A stretch of 23,955 bases of DNA from an uncultured Shinella sp. (GCA_946886325.1 CAMPIK010000002.1:1-23955), one strand, 5' to 3'. Shown: positions 8,142 through 16,816, counted from the first letter of the stretch. Notes: generated from the letters alone by a model not told the origin. Made by a program: numbers and translations.

Positions 8142-8867
8142 TTACCGGCTGCCTCCGAGCGTCTTGACCGCTTCGCTGAGTGCCGTCTCGCTATCCCTGA
8201 TCAGCGAGGTCATGGCCTCGAAGGCGCGCGTGACGGTGATGAGCTGGGTCATCTCGCCGATCGCATTGACGTTCGATTCCTCGACATAGCCCTGGATGAC
8301 GCCGGCATCGACGCGGTCGATGACCGGCTCGGCCTGGACCGCGGGAATGATGCCGCTGTTGCCGGCGCGCACGAAGCCTGCCGAAAGGTCTGCCTCGAAC
8401 AGGCCGAGTGCCGCCACCGGCTGGTCGTTCTGGTTGAGCTGCCCGTCGGCGCTGATCGCGAGCGGGCCGCGCTCGCCGTCGATCTGGATCGGCGCGCCGC
8501 CGGCGTCGAGAACGGGATAGCCGTTCAGCGTTACCAGCTCGCCGGCATCAGTCAGCGTGAAGCGGCCGTCACGGGTGAGCGTCGGCCCCTGCGGGGTCTG
8601 CACCGAGAACCACGCATTTCCCTTGATGGCGAAATCCAGCATGTTGCCGGTTTCGGTCAGGCCGCCGGCCCGCGTCGAGATGAACTCGTTGCCCTGGGAC
8701 ACGAACGCGACGTCGGCCGTCTTGGCATCGGCGACGACCTGGTTGAACTTCACTTCCGTTGCCCGGAAGCCAACGGTGGTGGAATTCGCGACGTTGTCCG
8801 CCAGCGTCGTCAGCCGCTGCTCCAGTGCAATCTGGGACGACAGCGATACATAAAGCCCTGACTGCAT
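8142..8867 (-). CDS. flgF: FlgF, proximal rod protein
   Basis: FlgF is a rod subunit related to FlgG. The 241-residue product starts MQSGLYVSLSSQIALEQRLT and carries TLADNVANSTTVGFRATEVK, the N-terminal rod motif. The middle motif MLDFAIKGNAWFSVQTPQGP is followed by TLTRDGRFTLTDAGELVTLN. The C-terminal helix (TQLITVTRAFEAMTSLIRDS) is FlgF-like rather than the [10 protein letters not shown] form of FlgG. It starts 1 bp after the stop of the DUF1217 gene and is followed after 6 bp by fliI. Confidence 0.95.
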   Translation of the reverse strand: MQSGLYVSLSSQIALEQRLTTLADNVANSTTVGFRATEVKFNQVVADAKTADVAFVSQGNEFISTRAGGLTETGNMLDFAIKGNAWFSVQTPQGPTLTRDGRFTLTDAGELVTLNGYPVLDAGGAPIQIDGERGPLAISADGQLNQNDQPVAALGLFEADLSAGFVRAGNSGIIPAVQAEPVIDRVDAGVIQGYVEESNVNAIGEMTQLITVTRAFEAMTSLIRDSETALSEAVKTLGGSR

Positions 8868-8868
8868 G

Positions 8869-9648
8869 TCACCGGCCTCCGAGTTTCAGATTGTTGATCG
8901 AGATCAGCAAATCCGTCGAAATGCCCGTCAGGCTCGACGACTGGAACGCCGTGAGGGGATCGTAGGAACCGGTCGGATTGGCCGCTTCCCACATCGCGGT
9001 GAACCGCTCGAGGAACTTGCCGACCTCGACCGGGTCCTGGAAGCTCTCGATATCGAGAACGTCCTCGTAATATTCCGACTGCCGGTCGACGTCGGTCGCG
9101 ACGAACTCGTCGGGCAGTTGAAGCGCCGTCCGCACCACCTGGGAGATCGCGTCATCCGCGATGATCGAATAGCCGCTGGTGATCGAGGAGGCCATGCGCT
9201 CGAAATAAAGCGCCAGGCGGACGCCGGTATTGTCGTTGCCGGCATTCACCTCGAGCGTCTGGCGGTTGTACTTGTCGACGACGCCCTTCTGCGAGGCATC
9301 GAAGGACGTCGCCGCCTCGCCGTGGCGGGCGAAATTCAGCGACTCGACCAGTTCCTTGTAGCGGCTGTCGGACAGCTTGTTGGCGAAGGCATCGTCATTA
9401 TCGACGCCTTCCGACAGCACCTTGCGCATGAAGGCCTTGGCATAGGCCATGTCTTCAAGGCCATGCGCCTTCATCGCGTAGTTATAGAGACGGCTGTCGG
9501 CGAAGAAGTCGTCGATGGACTTCACCTCGCCGATCTTCGAGAGGTAGTATTCTGTCTCGCGCTTGACGTCAGGCTGCTCGGCAACCCTTTCCAGCGACGT
9601 CGCGAGATCGGCGGCGATCAATTTGTAGCTGGTATAGGTGGTCGTCAC
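8869..9648 (-). CDS. DUF1217 family protein, flagellar-cluster gene of unknown role
   Basis: The 259-residue product matches my knowledge of the DUF1217 family (sequence [20 protein letters not shown], repeated short segments with [20 protein letters not shown] and [16 protein letters not shown]), which is common in flagellar clusters of rhizobia and their relatives. Its function is not established. There is no signal peptide or membrane helix; it is soluble and helix-rich. The start codon is GTG at 9648, with GAGGA about ten bases upstream. It is the first gene of the operon with flgF, fliI and the 185-aa gene, and is divergent from motA. The C-terminal half has [20 protein letters not shown] and ends [17 protein letters not shown], which recalls rod/hook-associated proteins, but I cannot assign a job. 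Confidence 0.88.
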   Translation of the reverse strand: MTTTYTSYKLIAADLATSLERVAEQPDVKRETEYYLSKIGEVKSIDDFFADSRLYNYAMKAHGLEDMAYAKAFMRKVLSEGVDNDDAFANKLSDSRYKELVESLNFARHGEAATSFDASQKGVVDKYNRQTLEVNAGNDNTGVRLALYFERMASSITSGYSIIADDAISQVVRTALQLPDEFVATDVDRQSEYYEDVLDIESFQDPVEVGKFLERFTAMWEAANPTGSYDPLTAFQSSSLTGISTDLLISINNLKLGGR

Positions 9649-9841
9649 GGTTTTCTCGTCCTCGAGTCATTCGGGAACACGCATCACGCATTTCGCCCCA
9701 TGGTCTAAGGCGATCCTGACCGGGATTGCTTGTGCGAACCTGTCTCGCGAAACCACTGCTAAAGCGCCTGCCTTACAGCCTCACACAAGGCTCGCCACGT
9801 ATTCCGGAACGGTCAGAATTGTGTCGGGGCATGTGCGCGAA
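9649..9841. promoter_or_regulatory. Divergent promoter region between the DUF1217-flgF operon and motA operon
   Basis: This 193-bp stretch separates two divergent operons and must hold promoters for both. I see no gene, no strong hairpin and no TTAA-type CtrA box in it. No clear sigma-70 or sigma-54 promoter could be read with confidence; rhizobial class II flagellar promoters controlled by Rem are the expected type, but this is inference from known regulation. Confidence 0.6.
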
Positions 9842-10720
9842 ATGAACATCATCATCGGTCTCATCATCACCTTCGGCTGCGTCCTTGGCGGCTACATGGC
9901 CATGGGCGGGCACATGGAGGTGCTGAACCAGCCTTTCGAGCTCCTGATCATCGGCGGTGCCGGCATCGGCGGCTTCATCGTCGCCAACACGATGAAGGTC
10001 ATCAAGGAGACCGGAAAGGCGCTCGTCGAAGCGTTCAAGCACAAGGTTCCCAAGGAGCGCCACTATCTGGATACGCTCGGCGTGCTCTACAGCCTGATGC
10101 GCGACCTGCGCACGAAATCGCGCAACGAGATCGAGGCCCATATCGACAACCCGGCCGAATCGACGATCTTCCAGTCCGCCCCGACGGTTCTCGCAAACGG
10201 CGAACTGACGGCCTTCATCTGCGATTATGTCCGCCTCATCATCATCGGCAACGCCCGCAGCCACGAGATCGAGGCGCTGATGGATGAGGAGATCCAGACG
10301 ATCACCCGCGACAAGATGAAACCCTATCATGCGCTCAGCACGATGGGTGACGCCTTCCCGGCCATCGGCATCGTCGCGGCCGTTCTCGGCGTCATCAAGG
10401 CCATGGGCGCGATCAACGAAAGCCCGGAAGTGCTGGGCGGCAAGATCGCCGCGGCGCTCGTCGGCACCCTGCTCGGCGTGTTCCTCTCCTATTCGATCGT
10501 CACCCCGATCATCACCAACATCAAGGTCGTGCGCGAGAAGCAGAACCGGCTCTACATCATCGTGAAGCAGACGCTGCTCGCCTACATGAACGGGTCGGTG
10601 CCCCAGGTGGCGCTTGAATACGGTCGCAAGACCATCTCCTCCTACGAACGGCCGTCGATCGACGCGGTCGAGCAGGAGATGATGAATCCTGGCGGCGGCG
10701 GTGAATCGAAGGCGGCGTGA
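9842..10720 (+). CDS. motA: MotA, flagellar stator proton-channel subunit
   Basis: MotA and MotB form the proton-driven stator. The 292-residue product starts [20 protein letters not shown] and has four transmembrane helices: about residues 1-21, 34-52, and the pair [20 protein letters not shown] and [20 protein letters not shown], with the conserved prolines before and after. The cytoplasmic loop holds [14 protein letters not shown], the charged region that contacts FliG. The frame is open upstream to 9638, but residues before 9842 lack family character; the ribosome binding site for 9842 is weak. In rhizobia motB lies elsewhere with motC, which fits its absence here. First gene of the motA-fliM-fliN-fliG-flhB operon. 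Confidence 0.96.
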   Translation: MNIIIGLIITFGCVLGGYMAMGGHMEVLNQPFELLIIGGAGIGGFIVANTMKVIKETGKALVEAFKHKVPKERHYLDTLGVLYSLMRDLRTKSRNEIEAHIDNPAESTIFQSAPTVLANGELTAFICDYVRLIIIGNARSHEIEALMDEEIQTITRDKMKPYHALSTMGDAFPAIGIVAAVLGVIKAMGAINESPEVLGGKIAAALVGTLLGVFLSYSIVTPIITNIKVVREKQNRLYIIVKQTLLAYMNGSVPQVALEYGRKTISSYERPSIDAVEQEMMNPGGGGESKAA

Positions 10721-11670
10721 TGACCATGAAGAATGAACAGGCCGCTCCCCTTCCTGCTGTCGATCCGATCGTGCTTGCCCGGCTGACGGGGCGGCTAGGG
10801 GATCGCGAGACGATCTCGAAGCTCTGCGAGAGCCTCGGCGAGGTGCTGCAGGAATTCCTGCCGGACATCTTCATGAGCGAACTCGGCTTCGAAGTGGCCG
10901 TTTCCTATGCCGGCTTCGAGACCGGCCGCTACGGCCAGCTCGTCGGCGGGCTCGGCGGGGCGATGGCCGTAACCGACTGCGCGCTGCGCGGCTGGAGCGA
11001 TCACTACACGCTTCTCTGCGACAGCCCCTTCATCATCTCGCTCGTCGAGAACATGCTCGGCGCCGTCAGCGACACCATCGAGGAGCCGGAACCGCGGCCG
11101 CTGTCCCGGATCGAACTCGATGTGGCGGCCATGGTCTTCGACCGGATTTCCGGCGTCGTCCGCACAGCCGTCGCCGGCACCCAGAGCTACGAACCCGTCA
11201 TCGGTCCTGCCTATAATGCAGAAGAGCGCAAGGCCGCGGACGAAGAGGTCGAAACCGGCTTTGCGGCGCAGATCAACATGGCGGTCGGCATCGGGCCGGT
11301 GCTTTCCACCTTCAGCCTTGTCGTGCCGCAGGTCGTGCTGCTGAAATCGACGATCGCCCCGCCGCGCCCGGCCAATCCGCCGAAAACGCGCAAGGACTGG
11401 AGCGACCAGCTCGGCGAGCAGGTTCGCCGGTCCAAGGTGACCCTGGAGGCGCATATCCGCCTCGAGGACCTCACGCTCGGCACGATCAGCCGTCTGCAGG
11501 TCGGCGACGTCATTCCCTTCATGGAAACCAGTGACGTCCGGGTCGATGTCAACGCGAACGGCCGGAAGCTCTATGTCTGCGAGTTCGGCCGCTCGGGCGC
11601 CCGCTATACGGTGCGCGTCAAGGATACCTATGGCTCGGAAGACGAACTCCTCCGGCACATCGTCGGATGA
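10720..11670 (+). CDS. fliM: FliM, flagellar motor switch protein (divergent, rhizobial type)
   Basis: FliM is the middle layer of the C ring that changes motor state on CheY binding. The 316-residue product has the CheC-like middle domain (YGQLVGGLGGAMAVTDCALR, then LVENMLGAVSD and ELDVAAMVFDRISGVVRTAV) and a C-terminal SpoA domain (VTLEAHIRLEDLTLGTISRL, then QVGDVIPFMETSDVRVDVNA and FGRSGARYTVRV). It lacks the LSQxEIDALL peptide that binds CheY in E. coli FliM; the N-terminus instead reads DPIVLARLTGRLGDRETISK. Start: TGATG overlaps the motA stop by one base at 10720. A GTG at 10717 and an ATG at 10726 are alternatives, and AAGG lies just upstream. Confidence 0.9.
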   Translation: MTMKNEQAAPLPAVDPIVLARLTGRLGDRETISKLCESLGEVLQEFLPDIFMSELGFEVAVSYAGFETGRYGQLVGGLGGAMAVTDCALRGWSDHYTLLCDSPFIISLVENMLGAVSDTIEEPEPRPLSRIELDVAAMVFDRISGVVRTAVAGTQSYEPVIGPAYNAEERKAADEEVETGFAAQINMAVGIGPVLSTFSLVVPQVVLLKSTIAPPRPANPPKTRKDWSDQLGEQVRRSKVTLEAHIRLEDLTLGTISRLQVGDVIPFMETSDVRVDVNANGRKLYVCEFGRSGARYTVRVKDTYGSEDELLRHIVG

Positions 11671-11733
11671 GAAACCTACGGAGCGGCGCCCGTCGGCACG
11701 CCTCAGGCAAGTTTCAGATGGAATAGTGGACAC

Positions 11734-12321
11734 ATGGCACCGAAGAAAGCACCCAATCCCGACGACCTGATGTCGAGCATCAATGCGGACGACGCCGAAC
11801 TCGAACAGGCGATCGACGACCTGCGCGGCGTCCTGCAGAAAGACAAGGCCAGCGATGCGCCGGGCGGCGACTTCGGCGCGGATATCGCATCCGACGATCC
11901 GCTGGCCGCCTTTGGCGGCGATTTCGGCGCCGAATTCGGCGGCGGGGCCACGGAAACCGCCACGGACTTCGGCGCAAGCTCGGATTTCGGCGGCGGCGAC
12001 TTCGGAAGCGATGACTTCGGCGGCGGTGGCGATACCGAGATGGAATCGCGTCCGGGCAGCGCGATGGAATCCAATCTCGACCTCATCATGGATATCCCGA
12101 TCGAGGTGCAGATCGTTCTCGGCTCCTCGAAGATGCAGGTCTCCGGGCTGATGAACCTGACGGAAGGCGCGACGATTGCGCTGGAGCGCCGGATCGGCGA
12201 GCCCGTTGAGGTCATGGTCAATGGCCGCATCATCGGCCGCGGCGAAATCACCGTTCTCGAGAACGACGACACCCGCTTCGGGGTCAAACTCATCGAAGTC
12301 AAGAGTACACGCAAAATCTGA
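11734..12321 (+). CDS. fliN: FliN, flagellar motor switch protein with long Phe-Gly-rich N-terminus
   Basis: FliN forms the bottom of the switch C ring with FliM and helps dock export substrates. The 195-residue product has a canonical C-terminal SpoA domain at about residues 117-190 ([20 protein letters not shown], then [20 protein letters not shown] and [11 protein letters not shown]). The N-terminal 115 residues are unusual: an acidic helix ([20 protein letters not shown]) and then a low-complexity stretch at about 44-99 with eight Phe-Gly steps (DFG, AFG and EFG units among Gly and Asp). E. coli FliN is about 137 residues, so this one is about 58 longer. Starts 63 bp after fliM with only a weak ribosome binding site; fliG follows after 30 bp. 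Confidence 0.93.
   Translation: MAPKKAPNPDDLMSSINADDAELEQAIDDLRGVLQKDKASDAPGGDFGADIASDDPLAAFGGDFGAEFGGGATETATDFGASSDFGGGDFGSDDFGGGGDTEMESRPGSAMESNLDLIMDIPIEVQIVLGSSKMQVSGLMNLTEGATIALERRIGEPVEVMVNGRIIGRGEITVLENDDTRFGVKLIEVKSTRKI
11866..12030 (+). repeat. Phe-Gly/acidic low-complexity repeat inside fliN
   Basis: Codons about 45-99 of fliN encode eight Phe-Gly steps (F47, F60, F64, F68, F79, F85, F90, F95) embedded in Gly, Asp, Ala and Ser. At the DNA level this appears as repeated GGCGGCGACTTCGGC-like units. It is likely a flexible linker; a length-variable region among relatives would be expected. Confidence 0.8.
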
Positions 12322-12351
12322 TACCGATGACGGTCTCAGGAGGATAAATCC

Positions 12352-13392
12352 ATGATGGATTTCGAAAATTTCGGCAGTACGGCCGTCGGTGCACCGCTCT
12401 CCCCGGTGGACAAGGCGGCTGCCGTGCTTCTGGCGATGGGCAAGCCGGTCGCGGGCAAACTCCTGAAGTTCTTCACGCAGGGCGAGTTGCAGCAGATCAT
12501 CGCGGCGGCCCAGAACCTCAGGGCTATCCCTCCCCACGAACTGATCGAACTCGTCAACGAATTCGAAGACCTCTTCACCGAGGGCGCTGGCCTGATGGAC
12601 AACGCCAAGATGATGGAGGGCATTCTGGAAGAAGGCCTGACACCCGACGAGGTCGACGGCCTGCTCGGCCGGCGCACGACGTTCCAGGCCTACGAAACGA
12701 CGATCTGGGACCGCCTGCAGGACGCCGATCCGATCTTCATCAGCAAGTTCCTCCTGCAGGAGCATCCGCAGACCATCGCCTATGTGCTCTCGATGATGCC
12801 ATCGAGCTTCGGCGCGAAGATCCTGCTGGAAGTGCCGGACGCCTACCGCGCCGACATTATCAACCGTACGGTCAACCTGAAGGAAGTCAGCCCGAAGGCT
12901 GCTGCCATCATCGACAAGCGCGTTATGGAGATGATCCACGCCTTCGAAGCCGAGGCCAACTCGCCCGGCTCGAACAAGGTCGCCGAACTGATGAACGAGA
13001 TGGAGAAGAAGCAGGTCGATCAGCTGCTCGCCTCGCTCGAAACGATCAGCACCGAATCGGCCAAGAAGGTCCGTCCGAAGATCTTCCTCTTCGAAGACCT
13101 CCTGCTCATGCCGCAGAAGAGCCGCGTCTCGCTCTTCAACGACGTCTCCGGCGACATCATCACCGCCGCGCTGCGTGGCGCGTCGATGGAACTGCGCGAG
13201 GCGGTCCTCTCCTCGATCGGCGCACGCCAGCGCCGCATGATCGAATCCGACCTTGCCGCAGGCGATCAGGGCGTCAACCAGCGCGAAGTCGCGATCGCCC
13301 GCCGGTCAATCGCCCAGGAAGCCATTCGCCTTGCCGCGACTGGCCAGATCCAGCTCAAGGAAAAAGCGGAAGGCGCACAGGCCGCGGCCTGA
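12352..13392 (+). CDS. fliG: FliG, flagellar motor switch protein (torque-generating)
   Basis: FliG is the top layer of the C ring, binding FliF on one side and MotA on the other. The 346-residue product has the N-terminal domain (LSPVDKAAAVLLAMGKPVAG), the middle domain with the EHPQ motif (FLLQEHPQTIAYVLSMMPSS), and the C-terminal torque domain (IFLFEDLLLMPQKSRVSLFN, then DVSGDIITAALRGASMELRE), matching the family order. Two ATGs begin the frame; the first (12352) is preceded by AGGAGG eight bases upstream, an excellent ribosome binding site, better than those of its neighbours. The C-terminus carries about 15 extra residues (IQLKEKAEGAQAAA). It is followed by a hairpin and flhB. Confidence 0.97.
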   Translation: MMDFENFGSTAVGAPLSPVDKAAAVLLAMGKPVAGKLLKFFTQGELQQIIAAAQNLRAIPPHELIELVNEFEDLFTEGAGLMDNAKMMEGILEEGLTPDEVDGLLGRRTTFQAYETTIWDRLQDADPIFISKFLLQEHPQTIAYVLSMMPSSFGAKILLEVPDAYRADIINRTVNLKEVSPKAAAIIDKRVMEMIHAFEAEANSPGSNKVAELMNEMEKKQVDQLLASLETISTESAKKVRPKIFLFEDLLLMPQKSRVSLFNDVSGDIITAALRGASMELREAVLSSIGARQRRMIESDLAAGDQGVNQREVAIARRSIAQEAIRLAATGQIQLKEKAEGAQAAA

Positions 13393-13435
13393 ACGCCTTG
13401 ACACGACCGCCCCGGAGGCGGAGCGTCCCGATGAG

Positions 13436-13462
13436 GCCCGAATCTCGAACAGGGATTCGGGC
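13436..13462 (+). promoter_or_regulatory. Intercistronic hairpin between fliG and flhB
   Basis: Perfect 9-bp arms GCCCGAATC and GATTCGGGC with a 9-base loop. There is no T-run after it on the plus strand, so it is a weak candidate for full termination. A partial terminator, RNA processing or stability element that lowers flhB expression relative to fliG is more likely. It lies 44 bp after the fliG stop and 68 bp before the flhB start. Confidence 0.65.
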
Positions 13463-13530
13463 ATTCGTCATTGTGGGCCGAGTCGCGGGCTGGCCGGAGA
13501 CCGGCGCCCGCCCTTGCAGGAGATCCGCGG

Positions 13531-14613
13531 TTGTCCGACGACCAGGATAAAGACAGCAAAACAGAAGACCCGACAGAGAAAAAGATTCGCGATGCCGCGG
13601 AGAAGGGCAATACGCCCTTCGCGCGCGAGATCCCGGTCTTTGCCTCCACCGTCGCGATCTATGTCTATCTGGTGTTCTTCCTGCCGTCCGGCATGTCGCG
13701 CATGGCCGAATCGCTGAAGGACCTCTTCGAGAAGCCCGAGGGCTGGAACCTTGTGACGACCGGCGACGTGATCGCGCTCTTCCGGCATCTGACCTGGGAG
13801 GCGGCCGCGCTGCTGGTCCCGGCGCTTGCGATGATGATGCTCTTCGGCCTCGCCGCCTCGGTTCTGCAGAACATGCCGAGCCCGGTGCTCGAGCGGGTCA
13901 GGCCGCAGATGTCGCGGCTTTCCCTGATCAAGGGCCTCGGCCGGATGTTCGGCAAGCCCGGCCTTGTCGAGTTCGGCAAGTCGATGATCAAGGTTCTCGT
14001 CGTTTCGATCGTCGTCGTCCTGGTGCTGTGGAACGACTATTTCGAATCGCTCGACGCGATGTTCTCGGAACCGACGACGCTCTTCACGATGCTTGCCGGC
14101 GACATAAACCAGGTGATGATCATCATCCTGTTCGCGACCGCCGTGCTCGGCGTGGTGGACTTCGCCTGGACCCGGCATCACTGGTACAGCGAACTGCGGA
14201 TGACGAAGCAGGAGGTCAAGGAAGAGCTCAAGCAGGCCCAGGGCGACCCGATCATCAAGGCCCGCCTGCGCTCGATCCAGCGCGACCGTGCCCGCCGGCG
14301 CATGATTTCGGCCGTGCCCCGCGCCACGCTCGTCATCGCCAACCCGACCCACTTCGCCGTGGCGCTTCGCTACGTGCGCGAAGAAGGCGACGCGCCGGTG
14401 GTCGTCGCGAAGGGTCAGGACCTCGTCGCGCTCAAGATTCGCGAGATCGCCAAGGAGAACAATATCCCCGTCTTCGAGGATCCGCCGCTCGCACGCTCAA
14501 TGTTTGCGCAAGTCTCGGTGGATAGTGTCATTCCACCGGTGTTTTACAAGGCAGTGGCAGAGCTGATTCACCGGGTTTATGCAGCTTCGCCCCAAACGAG
14601 ACGGGTTAACTGA
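13531..14613 (+). CDS. flhB: FlhB, flagellar export gate protein and substrate-specificity switch
   Basis: FlhB is a membrane protein of the flagellar export gate that cleaves itself to switch export from hook to filament proteins. The start chosen is TTG at 13531 ([20 protein letters not shown], first residue translated as Met), because GGAGAT lies about six bases upstream and the protein then has 360 residues, the usual length. The ATG at 13471 adds 20 residues without FlhB character. Four transmembrane helices are visible ([69 protein letters not shown]). The cytoplasmic domain keeps the autocleavage motif NPTH at residues 271-274. It follows a hairpin in the motA operon. Confidence 0.96.
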   Translation: MSDDQDKDSKTEDPTEKKIRDAAEKGNTPFAREIPVFASTVAIYVYLVFFLPSGMSRMAESLKDLFEKPEGWNLVTTGDVIALFRHLTWEAAALLVPALAMMMLFGLAASVLQNMPSPVLERVRPQMSRLSLIKGLGRMFGKPGLVEFGKSMIKVLVVSIVVVLVLWNDYFESLDAMFSEPTTLFTMLAGDINQVMIIILFATAVLGVVDFAWTRHHWYSELRMTKQEVKEELKQAQGDPIIKARLRSIQRDRARRRMISAVPRATLVIANPTHFAVALRYVREEGDAPVVVAKGQDLVALKIREIAKENNIPVFEDPPLARSMFAQVSVDSVIPPVFYKAVAELIHRVYAASPQTRRVN

Positions 14614-14618
14614 AACCG

Positions 14619-15062
14619 ATGAGAAAATGCTCCTATTCTGCTGAACGCGAGAAGATCGTAGCGGAAGCAATTGGCCCGGTTGCAACGGAGCTGCGTCTGC
14701 TGGACGCCGCCGATCTCGTGTCGCTGCTGCGATTCGAGTGCTACGGCAACCTGTCCGACCTGGTGGCGTCCGCGGCCGAACTGTATTTCCAGCCCGGAAC
14801 GATCGTTTTCGGCGCCGGCGGCGACTACCATCTCGATTGGGACCGTGAGCCCGAGATCATCCTCGATCTCGAACTGCGTCCGCAGGGTGTCACGATCTAC
14901 ACGAAGCTGATGCTCGGCAAGGACCAGGCCGGCGTCGAGATCACGCATGTGGCGTTCAGCGAGCCGGCGGAAGATCCCGACGACAACACGGCTTTCCTGG
15001 AGGCAAGCCTGCGCGGCGCCAAATTCGCCAGTGCAAGCAGTGCGCTGTCAAACCTTCATTGA
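14619..15062 (+). CDS. Hypothetical protein downstream of flhB (147 aa)
   Basis: I do not recognise this family. The 147-residue product is soluble, with an N-terminal helix (EREKIVAEAIGPVATELRLL), then a mostly beta region (ELYFQPGTIVFGAGGDYHLD, then PEIILDLELRPQGVTIYTKL) and an Ala/Ser-rich C-terminus. It has no signal peptide, membrane helix or known motif. It starts 5 bp after the flhB stop, so it is probably the last gene of the motA-fliM-fliN-fliG-flhB operon and translationally linked; its ribosome binding site is weak. Codon use resembles its neighbours. A role in motility is suggested only by position. It is convergent with visR, 26 bp apart. Confidence 0.82.
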   Translation: MRKCSYSAEREKIVAEAIGPVATELRLLDAADLVSLLRFECYGNLSDLVASAAELYFQPGTIVFGAGGDYHLDWDREPEIILDLELRPQGVTIYTKLMLGKDQAGVEITHVAFSEPAEDPDDNTAFLEASLRGAKFASASSALSNLH

Positions 15063-15088
15063 AATTGCGACGGCGCTGACGGCAAAGA

Positions 15089-15832
15089 TCAGTTGATGTA
15101 GCCGAGCCGGATCGCCTTGGCGATCGCCTGGATGCGGTTGACCGCATCCAGCTTGGTCGTCGCCGTGCCGAGATAGGCATTCACCGTATGGACCGACAGG
15201 CCCATCTTTTCGGCGATCACTTCGCTGATGCAGCCATCACCGGCCATCTGAAGGCAGGCGATCTCGCGATCGCTGAGCGCTTCGGCGGGCAGTGCCTTCT
15301 TTTCCTCGGCAGCCATCATATCCACCATCACCTGGCAGCTCTTCATGTGCATGTCGATGCAGATGTCGCTGCAGAGTTCGATGAAATTGCCGGAAAAGAC
15401 GACATAGCCGTTGCCGGAGGTGCCGAAGCGAACGGGAAAGGCGACGCCGGAGAACGGCAGGTGGCGCGCCGCCAGACGCCTGGCAAAGGGAGCGACATCG
15501 GCCCGAGCGACCGTGTTTTCACCCGTTCCTTCCCACACGACGGGCAGAAGCGAGCTTTCGAGATGCTCCATCAACGCGGCACCATGGCCATCGAGAATCG
15601 CGCGCGTATTGGCTTCGGCGTCGGCGCCCCAGTTGCTGAGAACGCACCGCAGCTTGCGCGTCGAGGGCAAGCCGTAGCCCGCAAGGCGCAGGACGGAGAA
15701 GTTCTGCGCGCCGATCACCGCCTGCATGACCTGCAAGGTCGATACGAAATCCGTCGTTCTGAGAGCCCTTGGCGGTCGCGCCAACCGGAGCTCTTTTTCA
15801 AAAGCGCGGGAATTGGGTATCGGACCATCCAT
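15089..15832 (-). CDS. visR: VisR, LuxR-type subunit of the motility master regulator
   Basis: VisN and VisR form the heteromeric activator at the top of the rhizobial motility hierarchy, switching on rem and through it the flagellar genes. The 247-residue product has an N-terminal sensory-type region (about 20-175) and a C-terminal LuxR/GerE helix-turn-helix at about residues 186-244 (LSDREIACLQMAGDGCISEV, then IAEKMGLSVHTVNAYLGTAT). The N-terminal domain lacks the AHL-pocket WxxxY and DP signature of true quorum sensors. ATG at 15832 has AGGAGG seven bases upstream, 12 bp after the visN stop, so the two are coupled. Named from its pairing with visN next to flhB and its HTH type. Confidence 0.92.
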   Translation of the reverse strand: MDGPIPNSRAFEKELRLARPPRALRTTDFVSTLQVMQAVIGAQNFSVLRLAGYGLPSTRKLRCVLSNWGADAEANTRAILDGHGAALMEHLESSLLPVVWEGTGENTVARADVAPFARRLAARHLPFSGVAFPVRFGTSGNGYVVFSGNFIELCSDICIDMHMKSCQVMVDMMAAEEKKALPAEALSDREIACLQMAGDGCISEVIAEKMGLSVHTVNAYLGTATTKLDAVNRIQAIAKAIRLGYIN

Positions 15833-15844
15833 GGCGATGCCTCC

Positions 15845-16585
15845 TCAGACGAGATTGTTGCGGACCGCCCAGGCAATGGCCTCCGACCGCGTCTTGGTTG
15901 CCGTCTTACGCATGACGCTGGTGATGTAGTTGTTGATCGTATTGCGGGATATGCCGAGGATGACGGCGATCTCGTCGCTCGTCTTGCCTTCGGCGATCCA
16001 GTAGAGGCATTCGACTTCGCGCTCGGTCAGGTCCGACTCGCGCTCGTTGCGCGCCGTGCCGGAGCAGACGACGCTCGCGAAATAGGCCGTCATCAGGCCG
16101 ACATCCCGGAGCTTGCTCTGCGACAGGATGAAATGCTCGGGAAAGAGCAGGAGAAGCGACATCCGCACCCGTCCGACATGGAAGGCGATGACGCAATATT
16201 CCCGGCTCAGACCGGACGGAATGGCAATGTCATCGGCAAGGTGCGAGAAGCACGGTTGCAAGATGGCATTGCAGCGCTCGAAGTCGCTCATCCGCGTCTG
16301 GGCGCCGCCGACCGCACCCACAAGGTAGCGGACCAGGTCGAACGGCCAGTCGGAAGCGACGACGAATTCGAGATTGGCCGCCTGCGACGTGTCGTGCTTC
16401 ATCAGAAGATAGTGGGAGGCGCTGACGTAATCCGTCAGCGCTCTCAGGCCGGAGGACAGACTGGTGCGGTCCGCACAGCGTCCGAGTTGTTGAACCAAAA
16501 GCTCACGCGCACTCTTACGCTCACCAGATGCGACGGAGAATCCAACAGATTCCCAGGCCGCGACATCCGCCCGGATCGTGTCCAT
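15845..16585 (-). CDS. visN: VisN, LuxR-type subunit of the motility master regulator
   Basis: First gene of the visNR pair. The start at 16585 (MDTIRADVAAWESVGFSVAS, 246 residues) has AGGGGG four bases upstream. The open frame extends to 16678 but that part is basic and non-conserved in look. The C-terminal LuxR/GerE domain (about residues 186-246) reads LTEREVECLYWIAEGKTSDE, then IAVILGISRNTINNYITSVM: a textbook DNA-binding helix-turn-helix. The N-terminal domain (about 40-175) is a divergent sensory domain with no AHL-binding signature. Its promoter lies in the long region 16586-17254 shared with the divergent luxI gene; a perfect CtrA-type box stands about 246 bp before this start and many GANTC sites lie between. 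That cell-cycle proteins control visN is inference. Confidence 0.93.
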   Translation of the reverse strand: MDTIRADVAAWESVGFSVASGERKSARELLVQQLGRCADRTSLSSGLRALTDYVSASHYLLMKHDTSQAANLEFVVASDWPFDLVRYLVGAVGGAQTRMSDFERCNAILQPCFSHLADDIAIPSGLSREYCVIAFHVGRVRMSLLLLFPEHFILSQSKLRDVGLMTAYFASVVCSGTARNERESDLTEREVECLYWIAEGKTSDEIAVILGISRNTINNYITSVMRKTATKTRSEAIAWAVRNNLV

Positions 16586-16801
16586 AATAGCCCCCTGTGC
16601 CGACTTCGGCCGGATCTTCCCGCTACCCGTTCGTGTTGATACCGAAGCCTTCCGGTACCGCCGACGACCAAGCCGCATTAGCGGGAATCACCAAACGAAT
16701 CAGTGACTAAAGTGTACAACGCCCGAGTCTGAAAACTACTGCCATCTTCTCGGGATTTACTTTCACGGCCTTCCATGAGTCGATTCGTCCGGCCACCCGC
16801 G

Positions 16802-16816
16802 GACGGGATTCCCGTC
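16802..16816. promoter_or_regulatory. 15-bp palindrome, possible operator
   Basis: GACGGGATTCCCGTC is a perfect inverted repeat with 7-bp arms around one central base. It lies 14 bp from the left CtrA-type box and contains one GANTC site. A dimeric repressor or activator site is possible; no specific protein can be named. Confidence 0.5.

Noticed and set aside
10795..12939. 714-codon open frame on the minus strand
   Set aside because: It lies wholly antisense to fliM, fliN and fliG, whose families are certain. Long antisense frames are common in G+C-rich DNA, and its product has no recognisable domain.
13471..13530. ATG start for flhB 20 codons upstream
   Set aside because: The added residues are Arg/Ala/Pro-rich and unlike FlhB; TTG at 13531 has a strong ribosome binding site and gives the normal length.
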